Below are positions 46,701 to 57,907 of a DNA stretch of 64,000 nucleotides, one piece after another. Source of the DNA: Entoloma clypeatum (Eukaryota; Basidiomycota; Agaricomycetes; Agaricales; Entolomataceae); assembly GCA_963565915.1 (NCBI GenBank), contig OY751486.1, positions 4,030,001-4,094,000 of the forward strand, written 5' to 3'. How positions within the stretch are numbered: position 1 is the first letter of the stretch; every line of letters starts with the position of its first letter. Made by a program: the position numbers and the translations under genes. Under the pieces are notes generated by a model. That model saw only the letters and a program-made list of their open reading frames with translations, had not been told where the DNA came from and made no database searches.

Positions 46701-47862
46701 ATGATTCCAACCGGCTTTGAAGGATCTGGGAGAGCGGCGACCACGACTGATATAGCTACTTCCTCGGCTTCTCGAGCGGCTTCTCGACCAAGGATTGCGA
46801 CTGCGAGAGCGGCGACCACGGCTACGAGAACGTCGATCGCGGCTTCGGGAGCGTCCACTACGGCTACGAGAAAGGTTTCGACTGAAAGAACGACGGTTGC
46901 GGCTTGAAGAATGGCGACTGGAAGAACGGCTTCGAGAACGGCGACCATGGCTGACGGATGGACGGTTACGACTGCGCGAACGCACCTCTGGGGGTCCATA
47001 ATAAGGAGGTGACCGATGTCGAGCCCGAGAGGAGACCGATGAATCGATTGAGCCGGAAGCTGAAACGCGCCGATTGGAATAATCGTGTCGACTGGAGATT
47101 TGATTAGGGCTCCTCCTGCGAGCGGCAACTGGTGACCGTTCAGGTCGGTATGAGTCGTACCCAGAGCGCCCAATCGCGTAGGTGGGGGGAGGGCGGTAGC
47201 GATCCCCGCCCGCGTGAGAAGGCGGAGAACGATCGCGTCGTGGGGGCGAAATCGAACCGTACGATTGATACTCGGTATGGCCTCGGGGCCTATGGTGGTG
47301 TCATAAAATGCATGGTACATATATATAAATGGGTTCTCCTGACTCACGCTTCGGGACGGACGGGATGTTCAGTGTGGATTTGTTTCCACGCGGCGGAAGG
47401 TTCAAACATTCTCGTAGCAAGCATAGAATCACTGCGCTGTCTACCTACGGGTGATTTGGGTGATGTAGGTGTGACTTCTTGCCATGGAGAGGGCTTTGCG
47501 GGAGGATTCCATTGAGTCGAGCGATCCCAAGTGTCAGGTTCTTGAACGCGCGTGCTGTAACGATCAGGACTTGGGGAGCGATTGTAATAAGTCGTATCTT
47601 CGTCAGAGCGGTAGTTCGGTCTGTAGTTGTTTTCGGCAGGGTGGTAGCCATCGTAAGGCCTGTATCGTCTGGGAGGGGTAGGTGACCTCCGGCGAGCCGG
47701 ATACGTGTGCAAGCGCTATGAGGGCTGTTAATGGGTTGAAAGAACCGACAGAGAGGCAATGCAAACCTCGTAGGTGGAGGGCGGCTCCGATGGACGCCAC
47801 GAGTTGCCGTAAGAATACGCATAGGGCGTGGAAGGATAGTATCCGTCGTAAGCACCAGACAT
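43726..47862 (-). CDS. SNT1: SNT1/NCOR-like corepressor with two SANT domains and an RS-rich N-terminus
   Basis: A long multi-exon gene starting at ATG 47862 (MSGAYDGYYPSTPYAYSYG) and ending at 43726. The N-terminal third is Tyr/Pro/Arg-rich, then strongly Arg-Ser repetitive (about 46980-46720). A coiled-coil region precedes the first SANT domain, HDWTNTEKEIFLDKFAAYP to CVDYYYLHKKTL (about 45290-45150). A second SANT domain is split by an intron: YGDDFKRIAASMPNK (to about 44393) and TTVQVSNYYKANIVDL (about 44335-44287). Two SANT domains in this order are typical of yeast Snt1, scaffold of the Set3 histone-deacetylase complex, and of NCOR/SMRT. Small exons were not all fixed. The C-terminus is Pro/Tyr-rich. 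Confidence 0.8.
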
Positions 47863-48072
47863 GGGGAACAGGGAACAGGTCGTCCAAGAGGAAGTGACTG
47901 CACCAGAGATAAGTGGATTAGATGCCAGGAAATTGAGCCAGCGCCCTCGTGGACTGTAAAGCGACGTCGACGACCAGGAGACGTCGACCAAGTTGCAGCC
48001 ACAACCAAAATTTGGCCATGTTATCCCCTCGCATACATAAACAAAGTCACCCGGTTGCAGCGTTCACTTGTC

Positions 48073-49870
48073 ATGCCTGACGCTCGCGATCCCTCCACCC
48101 TTTTCTTCCAGGCCGATCACGTCCGAAGGTCCATCATAGCCGCCTACTGGGCCGCCATTATCCTCGCTCTTCCCTTGTGGTGGTACACAACCAGCATCGA
48201 ACGGCTTTCGTTACCAATCGCCCAGGTCGCCTATCAAGCCGAGACCCATATGCGTATACCCGTCAGAATAGTCGTTGATGCCGGTACAGAAAGCGCATCG
48301 CTAGCTCCTGCTCTCCGCCGTGAATTCGAATCACGCATCAGGGAGTCACCCCAACGCTGGGAGGCTCTGGACGTCCATATAGACCACACCCGTCACACCG
48401 GTATGTTAACCCAAGTTTTCAACACTTGGTCCTAAATTATAGATGCTGGAGATGATGCGTACACCATTGTGCCAAGTAGTACATTCGCAATCGTGAAAGT
48501 CAGGCAGTTGGCATACCCGTTTCATACCTCGACGAGTGAGTTCTGCCTTAAATCGTATCAACGACATTCAAGCAAGAGCGCAAAATCAGCATCTGAACTT
48601 ATGGACGATCTCAGTGCACTCCTCGTTCCATTCGCTTCAATGACGCCACAAGATTACCGAGTGCTTCGGTATTCACCCCGCTATCGTCTCTCCTTCTCCC
48701 TCCTTCATGAAGACGCTGCCGCAGGCCACGTTTTCGAAGGCTGGGACGTCGCAGATGCAATATACCGTCAGTCCTGAGTTTGCTTTGAACCCCACAGGGG
48801 TGAGAACACAAGAACTGAATGACGGGTTTAGGTCATATATCACCGATACTATCGCAGCTATCAGTCCTCCATAATTTCACAATCGAGAGTCAAGTACAGT
48901 TTCATGCACGCTTGGCTTTCAGTCCCCGTTCACTTGATCACGCGTTTGGCATCTCGCCCGAAGACCTTTCGGTATTCGTCAACTCAGCAGAATGGACCTT
49001 ATGTTAACGGAAATTTCTGCCATTCCTCATGGTGGTGCTAACTATCTCACCTTAGCATCTAGTGCCTCCAATGACCCTGTCATCCATTTTGTACTTTTCG
49101 TCCCGTCCGCAGAGCGTCGACCACTTCACATTCTAGACAATAAAGGTTGGACACCCTCTCGACCATCCTTGTGATATTGACAGTTTTTGAAGGGTCCATC
49201 TCTACATCCAATGCGTTCCTGTTACCTCAATGGGGCGGCATTGTCATTCTGAACCCTCAGGAGGCTGCGCCACAGTCAATCCTGGCCTCTACCAGTCTCG
49301 ACCCAGTCTTCTTGGCCTTTTCGAATCACCTTCTTGCACTGCTCGGCGTGCCAGAAGTACCACGTGGCGTCGAAAAAATTCTTGACACTCCTAATGTCTT
49401 AACAGAGTGGCAATTAGACGCCCTTCTACGGTACCGCGCCTTGACTAACGCCCAAGGTGCTAAAGATACTCTGCAAAGTATAGTTAAACTTGTCAACCAG
49501 ATTGAGAACATGCCTGTCGGACAAGACGTCATAGGAGACATCCAAGGCGCGCTGGGATCCCTTGAACAGGTTCGTGTGCAATTCACCCACCACCCTCGAC
49601 CCCTGACTTACTCTTCCCAACTAGATGTACGACGCATCGACTAAGTCCCTGATCCAAACCCTCCGTCACTCCGCCCGTGCATTCACCCTCTCCTCCCGAG
49701 CGTTCTTCAATCCAGGCATGCTTGCCTTGCTGTATTTCCCAGCGGAGCATAAATACGCGGTCTACACGCCCATGTTTGCAAGCGCTGTCATTCCGCTGTT
49801 CGTAGCGGCACTGAGGGAAGCCTCCGCATGGAGACGGCAAAGGAATGAACCAATAGGCAATTTGGGATAA
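48073..49870 (+). CDS. GPI17: GPI transamidase subunit PIG-S/GPI17
   Basis: The gene starts at ATG 48073 and ends at TAA 49868-49870, with about six introns; the exon 2/3 junction near 48535 is not settled. A membrane segment follows the start (IIAAYWAAIILALPLWWYTT) and another lies near the end (FASAVIPLFVAAL), with a lumenal part between, as in PIG-S. Family blocks include FLLPQWGGIVILNP, LTEWQLDALLRYRALTNA and the C-terminal YDASTKSLIQTLRHS with YFPAEHKYAVYTPMF. PIG-S/Gpi17 is one of five subunits that attach GPI anchors to proteins in the ER. The gene is divergent from SNT1, with a 210-bp gap. Confidence 0.88.
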
Positions 49871-50914
49871 TATAGTGCTCATCCAGACGGTATTCGATAA
49901 TGAGGGGATATTGACAGACACTGGAACATCCTTCCCTCAGCCATGCTGGCATGCACAGTTCATGGTGGGGATGTAGCTCATGAAAAATCGCACCGCACAT
50001 GTAGTCGTTTTCCGCAACACAGGGTGCCTGGTCTCAGGCCCAGGACCAACTTAAGTGACTCTCGGTCATTCTAGCGATTCCGATCCACGGTCGAGACGAA
50101 CGCGATCAGGTGACATGCCCAGAAAACCTCGGACACCTTTCAATCAACAGGGAAGGGAAAGAAAAGAATGATGACATCGTGCCCAAGCTGGATCCATCTC
50201 ATGAAATAATAGAAGTGACGACCTCGTGGCCAAGGCGAGCATTAGCCACGACATATGACTGTCCAGTCGTACGTAGTATGTCAAAGGGAGACACAATTCA
50301 GTACATAATTTCGTTGTCGATATAGGAAAAGCTCCTCTTTTTACAGCCTTTCGAGCTCTTTCGACTGTGAGTGCACAGATCATGTATGCTGCGTCACTAT
50401 TCCTTTCACAAACTAGTAGGGCCCCGACTTCGACAAATTAGGGCTGCAATCGTGATCGGTAGCCGACTCCACCTTTCACGGAAGGGACATCGTGAGTTTA
50501 GGCACCGAAAGCTACGCAAGCTATTTGTGAGTTATTCACAATTCAGTGGGGACATGATTACCCTAAATGAATCGACTATGTCAAGCATATGTTGTCCAAC
50601 CTTTTGGTCGAACGGGTAGGGATCTGCACATTGTCTGCTTCTTTCAATCACAAAGGATATGAATAGGAGGGCCGCCGAAAAATAGAACTGGTGTTTCCCC
50701 GTCTTGGAACGAAGAGTGGTTTCTGTCGGAGCGAATCGAACCTGAAGGGAACATTAGTGTGACGAGACAGCATGACTTTGGTAGGTCGGAACGCAGCAAC
50801 AGAATCAAGTCGAGGATGCATGGAGAGGTCTCAGGGAGCCTGACAGCAGGCTGATGTTGCGACTGGCGGTCTATCAAACATATCGCGTTGTAGCATTCGA
50901 GCCGAACTCGAGTT
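49871..50914. other. intergenic region, no gene seen
   Basis: About 1 kb between PIG-S and the non-LTR elements. Frames are short and none shows splice-consistent coding. It ends at the GCGTGTA copy (50915-50921) that flanks the truncated element. Confidence 0.4.
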
Positions 50915-50921
50915 GCGTGTA
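50915..50921. repeat. target-site duplication GCGTGTA of the truncated non-LTR element
   Basis: GCGTGTA abuts the poly-T (poly-A on the minus strand) and recurs at 57901-57907, bracketing both nested elements. Confidence 0.65.
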
Positions 50922-51297
50922 TTTTTTTTTTTTTTTTTTAAAACCTCAATTTATATTCCAGCGCCCGATCGCAGTCTGGTCTTGTACACTAAGTTACAAA
51001 TTTAATGAGAACTACATATGATAGTATTGGAGAGTAATGCCCTGTGGTCACGGCACATGTGCGGAGAGAAATATATAAGTATCCGAGAGTGGGGTCCGCC
51101 CATGGATCAAGTCCACAAGAACAGACCCCGTATATAAACTACATACGCCTGTAGGCAGAGACCGTAGTAACTAAAGAGACCGTGAAAGAAATGGAACATA
51201 ACACTGGAGCTCACCCGATAAGTTAGGGTGGGGGAAAGGCAAATAACGCGGGATGGTTTGCAAGCATCCCCAGGAAATTGCCGATGTTGTACCGTTT
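50922..51297 (-). mobile_element. 5'-truncated non-LTR retrotransposon
   Basis: This starts (on the plus strand) with 18 T, the reverse of a poly-A tail. It is about 90-95 percent identical to 51298-51673, including the 3' UTR and the last codons of ORF2. It was cut by the full-length element; only five more bases of it (GTTGG, 57896-57900) remain on the other side. Confidence 0.8.
51285..51297. repeat. target-site duplication, left copy (full-length LINE)
   Basis: TGTTGTACCGTTT. The last three T merge with the poly-T, so the duplication is 10-13 bp. Confidence 0.75.
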
Positions 51298-51600
51298 TTT
51301 TTTTTTTTTTTTTTTTTAAAACCTCAATTTATATTCCGGCGCCCGATCGCAGTCCGGTCTTGTACACTAAGTTACAAATTTAACGAGGACTACATACGAG
51401 AGTATTGGAGAGTAATGCCCTGTGGTCACGGCACATGTGCGGAGAGAAAATATATAAGTATCCGAGAGTGGGGTCCGCCCATGGATCAAGTCCACCAGAA
51501 CAGACCCCGTATATAAACTACATACGCCCGTAGGCAGAGACCGTAGTAACTAAAGAGACCGTGAAAGAGAGAAACATAACACTGAAGCTCACCCGATAAG

Positions 51601-54600
51601 TTAGGGTGGGGGAAAAGCGAATAACGCGGGATGGTTTGCGAGCATCCCCAGGAAATTGCCGATGTTGTACCGTTTGTTGGAGGCGTCGTCCCTATCAAAG
51701 AGAGGACATTTGTGGAGGAGGTGATCAACCGTCTCGAGAGTGTCATTGTCGCAGGCGCATGTAAATGGGCCTGGATGCTTGAAGCATTGTCTGTATGCAC
51801 CAATGGGGGCATGGCCCAGGGTGGCGCGGGTGAGGCGGGCGAACAGCGCGTTGTTGTTGCCCGCCCAGGAATTGAGCCAGGGTCCACCTTTGACGTGGTC
51901 CGGTTGGAATACCTTCTCTTTGTCTCCGGTGTGGAGAGGGAGGAAGGAGCGACCTCGAAATTCGGGGGCGGAATGAAGTTGACGCCATCCATCTACGGCA
52001 CTGGTGGCGGCAGCAGTACGGGCAAAGTTGGGCGACAGAGGAGACAAAGCTGTTCCTTGGGTCGATTTGAAGTGACGTGAGGGGTCGGGGAAGGCAGAAC
52101 CCCATTCAGACGTGAGAGGTGTGTCGAGATGGACATGGATGACGCCAGCTCCAGCGAGGAAGGGCCGGAGGAGGCGGGAAATGCCGCAAGAGACAGAGTG
52201 GCCCGCATGAATGGAACCTGTGTCAAGGGCGAGTCGGACAGCCTGTATGTTTCGGGTGAAGATGTGGATCTCCGTGACATAAGGTGCGTGGGTGATGACC
52301 TTGCTAAGGCCAAGAAGGGTGGCGATGATGAGAGTCTCAGGGGCGAGGCTTCTACCTGCGCTGGCTCTGGTCATATGGGGGTCTTGAGCGTGACGACCAA
52401 TGGAGGGGGCGAAGCGGACTACCGCGACTGCCGACGACAACGTCTTACCGACGCTGGGCCGGGCAGCGATGCAGAAGGCCGCTTGGTGGTTTTCATCCTC
52501 GGCGGTGGTGAGGATGTCTTTGAGGTAGGTGTAACGCTTCTTGTCGTCATCGACCTGTGGGGCGTCCCAGATGAAGGAATCCGGGTAGAGGTCGAGTATG
52601 CGATTTCCTGGGCGAGCCTCGTCGCTCAGGTAGTCGGATCTCTCAAGTTTGACGGCGATCATCAGGTTTTGAATGTCGACGATTGGGCTAGGGGTCTTAT
52701 CCTCCGCCTTGAGCAGGAGCTCGCAGACGACAGGATGAGTGACGGGAAGCTGGGCGGCTCTGATCCGAGAGCGCTGCACAAGCTTGGTGATGTGTTGTCT
52801 AGCAGGCATGAGCCCCGCAATAGCGAGGACACCTCCGGTAGGCGACCGATTGAAAGCGCCGGTGATCCATCTGGCGGCTCTATAGTGGACTGAGTTCAAC
52901 AGATTGAAAGCAGTTTTGAGGCGTGGACCGTTGTAGTACCAGAGTTGGCACCCATAAGTGAGGATCGGCATGACGCACGACACATACAGGAGGCGTTTGA
53001 GGCGGGGTGAGAGCCCGCGTGAGGAGTTGCCAAGGAGGAGAGGAATGGATGTGAGCGCCTTGGTGGCATAGAAGCGTCTGTGCTCATTGAAGGTCAGACG
53101 ACGATCGAAGAAGAAGCCGAGGTAGCGCCAAAAGGCCTTGACTTGGAGGGGAGGTTGACCAGGTAGTCGGACGATGGGGTATGACGGAGAGACGGTTCGG
53201 GTGAAGAACATAAGTTCGTCTTTTGTCGGTTCAGTGGCCAGCCCCATGTCTATGAGGATGCCGTCGATGGCTTTTCGGCCAGCCCGTAGGTGGGAGCCGA
53301 TAGCGTCAAGGTCAGAAGACTGGGCGATGAGCATGCCGTCGTCTACGAATGAGAAGAGATCCAGGTACTGCGCGTGTCCACGGCTGTAGAAGATTCTGAG
53401 GGCCGGCGAAAGATAGATGCCGGAAAGGATGGGGGAGAGCGCCGAGCCTTGACCCACACCAAAGAGGATTTCGAAGAGGTCTGAGACATTCTGTCCTGAG
53501 ACAAAACGAGTAGACCGTCCACGAAGATATGATTCAAAGAACTTACTCAAGGCGGCTGAAAACCCCAGCCGCCGTAGTACTCCTAGCAAGAATTGATGGT
53601 CCAGAGAAGGGAAGAATTGCGCAACGTCGAAGGCCACGACCCCGGTGTCACGTTTCTTCGCCCATCCATTCCGGACCCTGTGTGTTATGATGATGCCAGC
53701 ATCGGTCGTAGATCTATAGCGAAGGCCGCCGAATTGGTATTGGTGGACAAGGCTGTACTTGGCGCATTCGAATTGCATTCGATTGGCGATGACTTTCTCA
53801 ATAATCTTTGCCACCGTGTTGAGGAGAACGATGGGTCGAAATGACTTGGGCTTATCGTAGGTTTCTTTTCCAGGTTTTGGTATGATAACCGTGACAGAGG
53901 TCTTGAAAGCTGCAGGCCAGCAAGAATAATCTATGCAGGCGTTAGCTAGGGCTGTGATGCGTGTCAACACTTCATCTTTCTGGAGGAGACGTTTGAGGAG
54001 AGCCCATGATACGTGGTCCGGACCAGGGGCGGATTTGGGGTTGCATTTGAGGACAAGGGAGATGATTTCGGGACCTGTGATCGGTATCCAGTCTCGAGTG
54101 GGTTCTTGTGGAATTTCCTCGAGGATTTCCATTTTTGGGGAGTTCGGAGGAGGCGTATGAAAAGCCTTATCAAAAGCGTCAAACATGTCATTAGAAGAGT
54201 GGAGAACGTCACCATTGGCCCCCTTCAAATTTGCAAGGGGGTCTGAGCGACGGGGTTTGTGCCAGTCCATGAGGGACCAGGGGTTTTTTTGGGAGAGGGC
54301 GATGGTTTCGATTCTGTCTTCAAAGAATTCTCTCTTGGCCGCGCGGATCACCGTCCGAAGATTGCTATAATCAACGGGAGACTTGGTGTCGAGATACACT
54401 TGCCTGGCTAGATCGCAGGTCTCGCTCCACCATGAGTGGGAGTGCGATCCTGCGCCTTTGACTGGGCGAGAGTGAGTGTCCCAATTCACAGAAAGGGCTG
54501 TCTGGAGGTTAGTAGCCGCAGTCTCGACATCCTGGGCCGAGGCATAGGAGTCGGGGACCGAGCTAAAGGCGACTAAGAGACCTGCGACATATTCTTCGTA

Positions 54601-55419
54601 GGTTTTTAAGGGGATGATCTGCCGGACCAACGGCTGGTACAGAGTCGAAGGCAGGTAGACGGACAGGGGGACGTGGTCAGAAGTGTCGCGTTCGAAGGGA
54701 CACAAAAAGCGTTCACACTTTCTAGGCCTGGAGGCCGGGAGGAAGACGAGGTCGAGCGTGGAGGGCCGGTGTAGTGGGTTGTCCGGGATCCGTGTGGGAG
54801 GGTCAGTATTTGTTCCGCTGAGCGTAAGGTCAAGGGAAGAAGCGACATGCATGAGATCGGTAGAGAGGCTCGAGGTATAGGGGACTGCCGCATCCCAGAG
54901 AGTGGACGGGCAGTTGAAGTCGCCGCCAAGAAAGATGACGGGGGAGGGGAGTGTATGGGCATTACGGGTGAGCCATTTGATGGCCGTCCCTGAAGCGTCG
55001 GAGTACACGTTGATGAGAAAGACTTGCCGAGATTTGGTGGGCCATAGAGATAAGATTTGGATGTCGGATGGGGCATCAAATTCGTGATGGAGAACAGGGC
55101 GCAAATGCGCGATGTTAGTGTTGAAGTAAGCTACCGTACGGGCTGAGGAGTCGGTCGTGGAAGCGTCTGAGCATATCCAGGATGGGTTTCGGGGATAGGA
55201 ATAGATAGGGGATCCACTCTTGGAAGAGGTGGAAACGGTGTGGCGGGCAAGGTACTTGACAGGTTCCTGTACAAAATAGATATCGATATCTTCGTTGTGT
55301 CTAACAAGGAAGGATTCAATGATGGCATTAGTTCTCCGAACATTATGGGTACGTAACTTAAGGGAGACCAGCTCGTCCACGTCAGGCGCTGCGGTTGTAT
55401 CAACCATTAACAACGCCAT
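51601..55419 (-). CDS. LINE ORF2: endonuclease-reverse transcriptase
   Basis: 1272 residues from ATG 55419 to TAA 51601-51603. The start was chosen because it overlaps the ORF1 stop by 20 bp; the open frame reaches further up, but that part is a shadow of ORF1. The N-terminal apurinic-type endonuclease has FLGGDFNCPS, STLDLVFLP and SDHVPLSVYLP. The RT has LLNTVAKIIEKVIANRM, GVGQGSALSPILSGIYL and the catalytic SFVDDGML, so Phe-Val-Asp-Asp replaces the common FADD. The C-terminus has the CCHC-type motif CACDNDTLETVDHLLHKC. No stop interrupts it, so the protein may be active. An RNase H domain, present in many Tad1 elements, is not clear. Confidence 0.9.
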   Translation of the reverse strand: MALLMVDTTAAPDVDELVSLKLRTHNVRRTNAIIESFLVRHNEDIDIYFVQEPVKYLARHTVSTSSKSGSPIYSYPRNPSWICSDASTTDSSARTVAYFNTNIAHLRPVLHHEFDAPSDIQILSLWPTKSRQVFLINVYSDASGTAIKWLTRNAHTLPSPVIFLGGDFNCPSTLWDAAVPYTSSLSTDLMHVASSLDLTLSGTNTDPPTRIPDNPLHRPSTLDLVFLPASRPRKCERFLCPFERDTSDHVPLSVYLPSTLYQPLVRQIIPLKTYEEYVAGLLVAFSSVPDSYASAQDVETAATNLQTALSVNWDTHSRPVKGAGSHSHSWWSETCDLARQVYLDTKSPVDYSNLRTVIRAAKREFFEDRIETIALSQKNPWSLMDWHKPRRSDPLANLKGANGDVLHSSNDMFDAFDKAFHTPPPNSPKMEILEEIPQEPTRDWIPITGPEIISLVLKCNPKSAPGPDHVSWALLKRLLQKDEVLTRITALANACIDYSCWPAAFKTSVTVIIPKPGKETYDKPKSFRPIVLLNTVAKIIEKVIANRMQFECAKYSLVHQYQFGGLRYRSTTDAGIIITHRVRNGWAKKRDTGVVAFDVAQFFPSLDHQFLLGVLRRLGFSAALSKFFESYLRGRSTRFVSGQNVSDLFEILFGVGQGSALSPILSGIYLSPALRIFYSRGHAQYLDLFSFVDDGMLIAQSSDLDAIGSHLRAGRKAIDGILIDMGLATEPTKDELMFFTRTVSPSYPIVRLPGQPPLQVKAFWRYLGFFFDRRLTFNEHRRFYATKALTSIPLLLGNSSRGLSPRLKRLLYVSCVMPILTYGCQLWYYNGPRLKTAFNLLNSVHYRAARWITGAFNRSPTGGVLAIAGLMPARQHITKLVQRSRIRAAQLPVTHPVVCELLLKAEDKTPSPIVDIQNLMIAVKLERSDYLSDEARPGNRILDLYPDSFIWDAPQVDDDKKRYTYLKDILTTAEDENHQAAFCIAARPSVGKTLSSAVAVVRFAPSIGRHAQDPHMTRASAGRSLAPETLIIATLLGLSKVITHAPYVTEIHIFTRNIQAVRLALDTGSIHAGHSVSCGISRLLRPFLAGAGVIHVHLDTPLTSEWGSAFPDPSRHFKSTQGTALSPLSPNFARTAAATSAVDGWRQLHSAPEFRGRSFLPLHTGDKEKVFQPDHVKGGPWLNSWAGNNNALFARLTRATLGHAPIGAYRQCFKHPGPFTCACDNDTLETVDHLLHKCPLFDRDDASNKRYNIGNFLGMLANHPALFAFPPP

Positions 55420-57787
55420 CGGAGGGGCTGGTCCCACTAGTTGTGGCAGTTTGCGTGGGTTCTGGTCCAGGTCCTGTGGGCGCGACGCCCTCCATACCAT
55501 CCAGAACCTCAAAGCGATTACGATCAGTGGGGACAAGGGTTGCAACCTTGGCCGCCGTCGTGGTGGTGGGGCGGGCAGCCTTGGCTGCTTTGCGAGACGC
55601 ATCCTTCGTAGCGGCTTTAACATATGCCTTACGGTGGAAAGAGGGGTCGAAGCGGTTCTTCCAGAACTTGCATATGGTGGAGTCAGAACGGTGGTCTTCA
55701 CCACAGTTGCGACACCTTGGGGCGTGGTCGCACGGCTGCCCAGCAGGGGTGGGAGCGATGGGGGGATTGGCTTTAGGCGCGCCCTTGCAACAGGGGGCGT
55801 GATGCCTGTGGTTGTCGACGTGGTGAGGGCCACCACACGCGGAACAGAGTTGGGGTCTAGAGGGGCAGCCAGTTCCATTGTCTCGGATCTGATGCCCCCA
55901 TTGGAAGCAGTTTCTGCAGAGGGGGATGCCGATGCGCTTGTCCGCCTGTCTGATGGGGGAGGGCCTAAAGTTCGCTTCGACGTTCCAGCGAATCTTGGTC
56001 TTGATGAGGGTGTTCAGGGTAGCCCCACTCTGGGAGTCCTGGATGTCGAAATAGACTGTACACGTATCCGCAGTTTTTGAATAGGTGACGATCCGAGCAG
56101 CAGACGTGAGGGCAACTCGTTTCCTCATGACAGCAAAGCAGTGTTTCGTGATGATTTTGCCAATGGCCTCAGACGAAATAGGTTCATCGTTGAGGACGCG
56201 GGGTACGCCAGTCAACTTTAGGAAGGATTTAGATGTCGGAAGATAGACATTGATCTCCGCATCGTCGGCTTCGAGCAAGCGCTCAACGAACTTGCCGATG
56301 TTGGTGAGTTCGACATCGGTGGGGACGACCCGACCGGTGGAACTGATGGTTTTCATCCTCAATCCTTCAGGGCATAAGTCAGCAGCCTCGAGGGAGAGAG
56401 GAGAGTTGAGGTTCGCAAGCGCTTCAAGAGCAGCTTTATGAACCTCGTCGCGTTTCTTGAAAAGAGCCCACTCGGAGCTCAATATCATGACAAAGCGCCT
56501 GTTGGCGCCCTTGGTGGTCGAGGACACTCTGGGCTTAGGAACCGCAGGAGCCTTCGGGGTGGGTACATCGCCTCCAGTTTCTGCAGGCGCTTTGCCCGTA
56601 GGCGCGGCGTGTGCTCCACTCTTGGCTTTGTTGGCGTAGGAAGGCCTGGGAGCTCTGTTGTAGGCAGAGCCCCTGGGTGGTAAGGGCGGGAATGCCGACG
56701 TGTCGTCGATCCTGGGGGCTCGCTTGACCGTTCCAGAGGGTGGACCCTTGGAAGGCTGGGCTGCTGGGGCAGGCGCCAAGGGTAAACCCTTGGTGCCGCG
56801 TGGAATCGGGGCCTTACCAGAGCTAGAAGCTTTGGGAGGGGCAGGGGATTTGTGGACTCGCCAGGAGTCCGACATGGAGGCGTCCGCCGCCTGTGAGGTG
56901 GTGGGGGTTTTGGGAGGAGGAGGAGCTTTGGACTTACCCTTGCCTTGGGAGGCGGGGGTCGGAGGCGGAGGGGGGGGGACGTAGTCCTTGTGAGTGAGAT
57001 TGCCGTCCTCATTAAGAGTGAAGCCGAGTTTGTCGCCCATGAGAGCGAAGAGCATGAAGAACTCATCTTTGAGGACTCCATCGGAAGCGACGGCGTCACG
57101 TGTGATGCCTCAAATGATGATCCGCTGTGCCAATGAGATGACGGCGGCAGAGAGGGTGGCCGTGTTGAGCCGAGTGAGGGTGCCGCCAGAGGCCAGACCG
57201 AAGTCGATAGCCTCGCCGACAGTTTTGAGTGCAGCGACCATTGCAACGAGGTTGTCCTCGCTGTCACCTGCCATGTTGACCTGTAACTCACTGGGGATGA
57301 GATCTTGATTCGGGTTGTTGAGTACATAGTCCGGAACATTCTCGAATGTCACGAGTCCGGCGTTAGCAGGAAGCGTGATGGAAGAGTGTCTCGTTGCCTC
57401 GGCACGCCCACTGAAGGGGGTGTCGCTGCGGTAGACAGTCTGAGTGGGAGCTAGAGGCCCCACAGAAATGAGCTGGTCGACATCTGGAAGAGTGTCGACA
57501 TCAATCGGTTCTTCTGACCAGTTGCCAGTGGGATTGCCTTCCACAGGGCTGATAGATCCAAGGGCAGACTTGCGAGCCTTCTGCCTGAGACGGATTTCCT
57601 CAGCCTTACCAGATGGTGCGGGAGAGGTTGGGGTTTGAGTGCGATCGGCTGGAGAGTCCGGCCAATCCAGGGAGACGGGGGGCTTGGCGACAGATTGGGT
57701 GTCGATCCTGGTCGATCTAGCGAGCGATGGAGCCTTAAGGGCCCGACCACCGCCAGAGGAGGAGGGGGGTTCATCATGAAAGGACAT
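55400..57787 (-). pseudogene. LINE ORF1: gag-like zinc-knuckle protein with one in-frame stop
   Basis: The frame opens at ATG 57787 (MSFHDEPPSSSGGGRALK) and continues to TGA 55400-55402, but TGA at 57110-57112 interrupts it. Downstream sequence stays in the same frame (MLFALMGDKLGFTLNEDG at 57055), so this is a point nonsense change. The middle is Pro/Ala-rich. The C-terminal part has three Cys/His clusters: CRNCFQWGHQIRDNGTGC, CSACGGPHHVDNH and CRNCGEDHRSDSTIC. Such proteins coat the element RNA. Translation could also restart at 57055. Confidence 0.85.
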
Positions 57788-57882
57788 GTTGAGCTATGAT
57801 CTACTACAACCAGCAACAATCGATGAAAAAGACGCGGGCGCCTAATCACGATGGTGGTGGTTAGAGGAAGAGGAAGGTCGGT

Positions 57883-57907
57883 TGTTGTACCGTTTGTTGG
57901 GCGTGTA
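57883..57907. repeat. nested target duplications, right copies
   Basis: 57883-57895 (TGTTGTACCGTTT) belongs to the full-length LINE, 57896-57900 is the 5' stub of the truncated copy, and 57901-57907 (GCGTGTA) is the duplication of the truncated copy. Confidence 0.65.

Larger units (their letters stand above)
51298..57882 (-). mobile_element. full-length non-LTR (LINE) retrotransposon, Tad1-like
   Basis: 6.6 kb on the minus strand: 5' end near 57882, ORF1 with zinc knuckles, ORF2 with endonuclease and RT, about 280 bp of 3' UTR and a poly-A of about 20 nt at 51298-51317. It is flanked by a 13-bp duplication, TGTTGTACCGTTT, at 51285-51297 and 57883-57895. ORF2 is intact and ORF1 has one stop. 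The Tad1 assignment is from domain order and fungal host only. Confidence 0.88.

Noticed and set aside
46720..47000. DNA tandem repeat as a mobile or regulatory repeat
   Set aside because: It is imperfect, stays in frame and encodes the Arg-Ser domain of the SNT1-like protein.
50922..51673. Two near-identical units in tandem that look like a satellite
   Set aside because: Each unit starts with a poly-T and matches the 3' UTR and end of LINE ORF2. They are the 3' ends of two nested insertions.
55420..55878. N-terminal extension of LINE ORF2
   Set aside because: The stretch is antiphase to the zinc-knuckle part of ORF1 and has no motif. The ATG at 55419, overlapping the ORF1 stop, is the better start.
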